A stretch of 23,125 nucleotides of DNA from Phoronis ovalis (Eukaryota > Phoronida > Phoronidae): NCBI GenBank assembly GCA_028565635.1, contig JAOXYB010053167.1, positions 2,941 to 26,065 on the forward strand. The letters run 5' to 3'. Below, in pieces: positions 22,153 to 23,125 of the stretch (position 1 is its first letter; each line of letters opens with the position of its first letter). The notes below the pieces were generated by a model that saw only the letters and a program-made list of their open reading frames with translations, did not search any database and was not told the DNA's origin. A program made the position numbers and the translations under genes.

Positions 22153-22360
22153 GGAAGGGGACAATTGTTTTGTGCATTATCTAAGGGGGAGTAGCAATTT
22201 TTTAGGACATTATATTCTCCAAGGCTTAAATTTTAAATTTCCACTCCCAGTCTGTGAAAGGGCATAATTTTAGTTCAGGTCTGCCAAAGGGTGTGATTTT
22301 ATTAAGTGCTAGAGCTGCTAAAGGGTCACTTTTTAAACCTACAAATCTTTCAAAGGGGTG
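22153..22360. repeat. Degenerate tandem array phased on AAAGGG, about 30-35 bp
   Basis: A G-run core of the form (C)AAAGGG recurs near 22155, 22183, 22257, 22286, 22320 and 22352, with 28-34 bp steps where adjacent and one diverged copy around 22220. The best copies are CTGCCAAAGGGTGTG, CTGCTAAAGGGTCAC and CTTTCAAAGGGGTGT. No protein frame explains the spacing: the overlapping plus-strand frames are just read through the array. In design it resembles the array inside 17538-17918, but the unit differs. Confidence 0.55.
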
Positions 22361-22883
22361 TTTATTAGCAGCCTATATATGCGTTTGGAGGCTTTTTTTA
22401 AACGTGTGTTTGTGCATGTGGATTCAGCCTTTACGTAAGTACCCCAGAGCTTGATAGCAACGCAAGTTCAGACAAGTTTGACAGTAACCATACCAATATT
22501 TTTCAGAAATTTATTTTAAGAGGGAGGATTGCTGCTAATGCATTAAAAAACATCTGGATTAATCCTGAATCAACATTTTTCTGTCTGTGGGAGACAATGA
22601 TTATGATCCTAGCCCTGTATCATGGATGTTTTATAGCGTACATGGCTGGCTTTCAAACCAATGGCATCATTAAGACAAATAGTAAGTAAAGAACTTTTGA
22701 GATACATGTAACTAGTTCATATTTGCTAGATTTCAATTTCCTGGTATATTGACTCTGAGGATCGCCCCATTTTTTTACAAAAATTTAATATTCATGAAAG
22801 CAGCCAGCCTTATATAATATGGTATCAAATATTCTGCACAAATCAACATTTTGTGTTAACCAAATCTTCATGATTCTAATTTT

Positions 22884-23125
22884 TATGCCCATCACTATGT
22901 AATAGTGAATGGGCATATAGCCTTCCCCTATGCGGCGTCGTTGTCGTAGTCGTATGTAACCTTTTCTTTGTGTTGCTATAACGGCTTCAGCTTTTGTCAG
23001 ATCATCATATTTGATACAGGATAAGTACAGGTCAAAGCACAGGTCGGGCACAATTTTGACCTCGATTACTTCCAACATGGCCGACTGGCGGCCATGTTTG
23101 TACCGTAGAGTGCACCTCACTATCC
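22884..23125. repeat. Repeat running off the right edge, starting with an imperfect hairpin
   Basis: TATGCCCATCACTAT (22884-22898) and ATAGTGAATGGGCATA (22902-22917) form a 15-bp stem with one extra A and a 3-base loop. The next 200 bp are richer in G and C than the intron and include CGGCGTCGTTGTCGTAGTCG. A minus-strand frame of 111 codons (22785-23120) spans it with an Arg-rich patch (RLRQRRRIGEG) but matches no protein I know. The hairpin-plus-GC block has the look of a dispersed element cut by the window edge; it is not a convincing gene. Confidence 0.45.

Larger units (their letters stand above)
19899..23125 (-). other. gro: Intron upstream of the 64-nt exon (partial, at least 3227 bp), repeat-rich
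   Basis: Only the acceptor (GTTACAG beside 19898) is in the window. The stretch holds a patchy repeat at 20985-21471, a short palindromic block at 21840-21925, an AAAGGG-phased array at 22153-22360, and a hairpin-bearing repeat at 22884-23125. A GC-richer patch at 20620-20840 carries a 78-codon minus-strand frame of no recognised family. The earlier Groucho exons and the promoter are not here. Confidence 0.8.

Noticed and set aside
22785-23120. 111-codon minus-strand frame with an Arg-rich patch, considered as an upstream Groucho exon or another gene
   Set aside because: It does not resemble the expected Q-domain start and crosses the hairpin repeat; treated as repeat-derived.
1-23125. CRISPR arrays, operons, bacterial promoters or terminators
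   Set aside because: The window is clearly animal nuclear DNA with spliced exons; the tandem repeats have no uniform repeat-spacer structure.

Overview
The window is a piece of an animal nuclear genome. It is strongly AT-rich and dominated by introns. It carries the middle of one protein-coding gene on the minus strand, a Groucho/TLE (transducin-like enhancer of split) co-repressor. Eight coding exons were identified by their Groucho-like translation and confirmed by matching GT-AG splice sites and compatible codon phases. In transcript order they are 19898-19835, 18285-18241, 10449-10312, 10062-9877, 2215-2108, 1897-1712, 1161-987 and 268-115. Joined, they give 1056 nt: 351 whole codons plus one split codon at each end, all in frame.

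The encoded segment runs through the family's domains in order. It starts inside the N-terminal Q (tetramerisation) domain. It then covers the GP domain, the CcN region with its basic nuclear-localisation cluster and CK2/proline-directed sites, and the Ser/Pro-rich SP domain. It ends with the conserved GGKP just before the WD40 propeller. The start codon and first Q-domain exon lie beyond base 23125. The WD40 exons, stop codon and poly(A) site lie before base 1.

The rest is intron. Two introns are very long (2216-9876 and 10450-18240, each about 7.7 kb). They isolate the GP exon plus the 3' Q exon as a pair, and the 45-nt Q exon near the far end. I found no nested gene, tRNA or other RNA gene in them. 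Several repeats sit in the introns. The best is a 381-bp non-autonomous DNA transposon-like element at 17538-17918, with 13-bp inverted ends, a 10-bp target-site duplication and an internal roughly 30-bp degenerate tandem array. Others are a 20-nt CTCCC-phased repeat in a GC-rich block at 3405-3725, a degenerate AT-rich tandem array at about 625-875, an AAAGGG-phased array at 22153-22360, a patchy repeat at 20985-21471, and a hairpin-bearing repeat running off the right edge at 22884-23125.

The organism is an invertebrate bilaterian. Groucho sequence, intron size and repeat style fit a marine invertebrate, perhaps a non-vertebrate deuterostome such as a hemichordate, but the species cannot be fixed from this window. 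Nothing here looks like a new multi-gene system. The most useful novelties are the repeat families and the run of in-frame, phase 0-0 exons.
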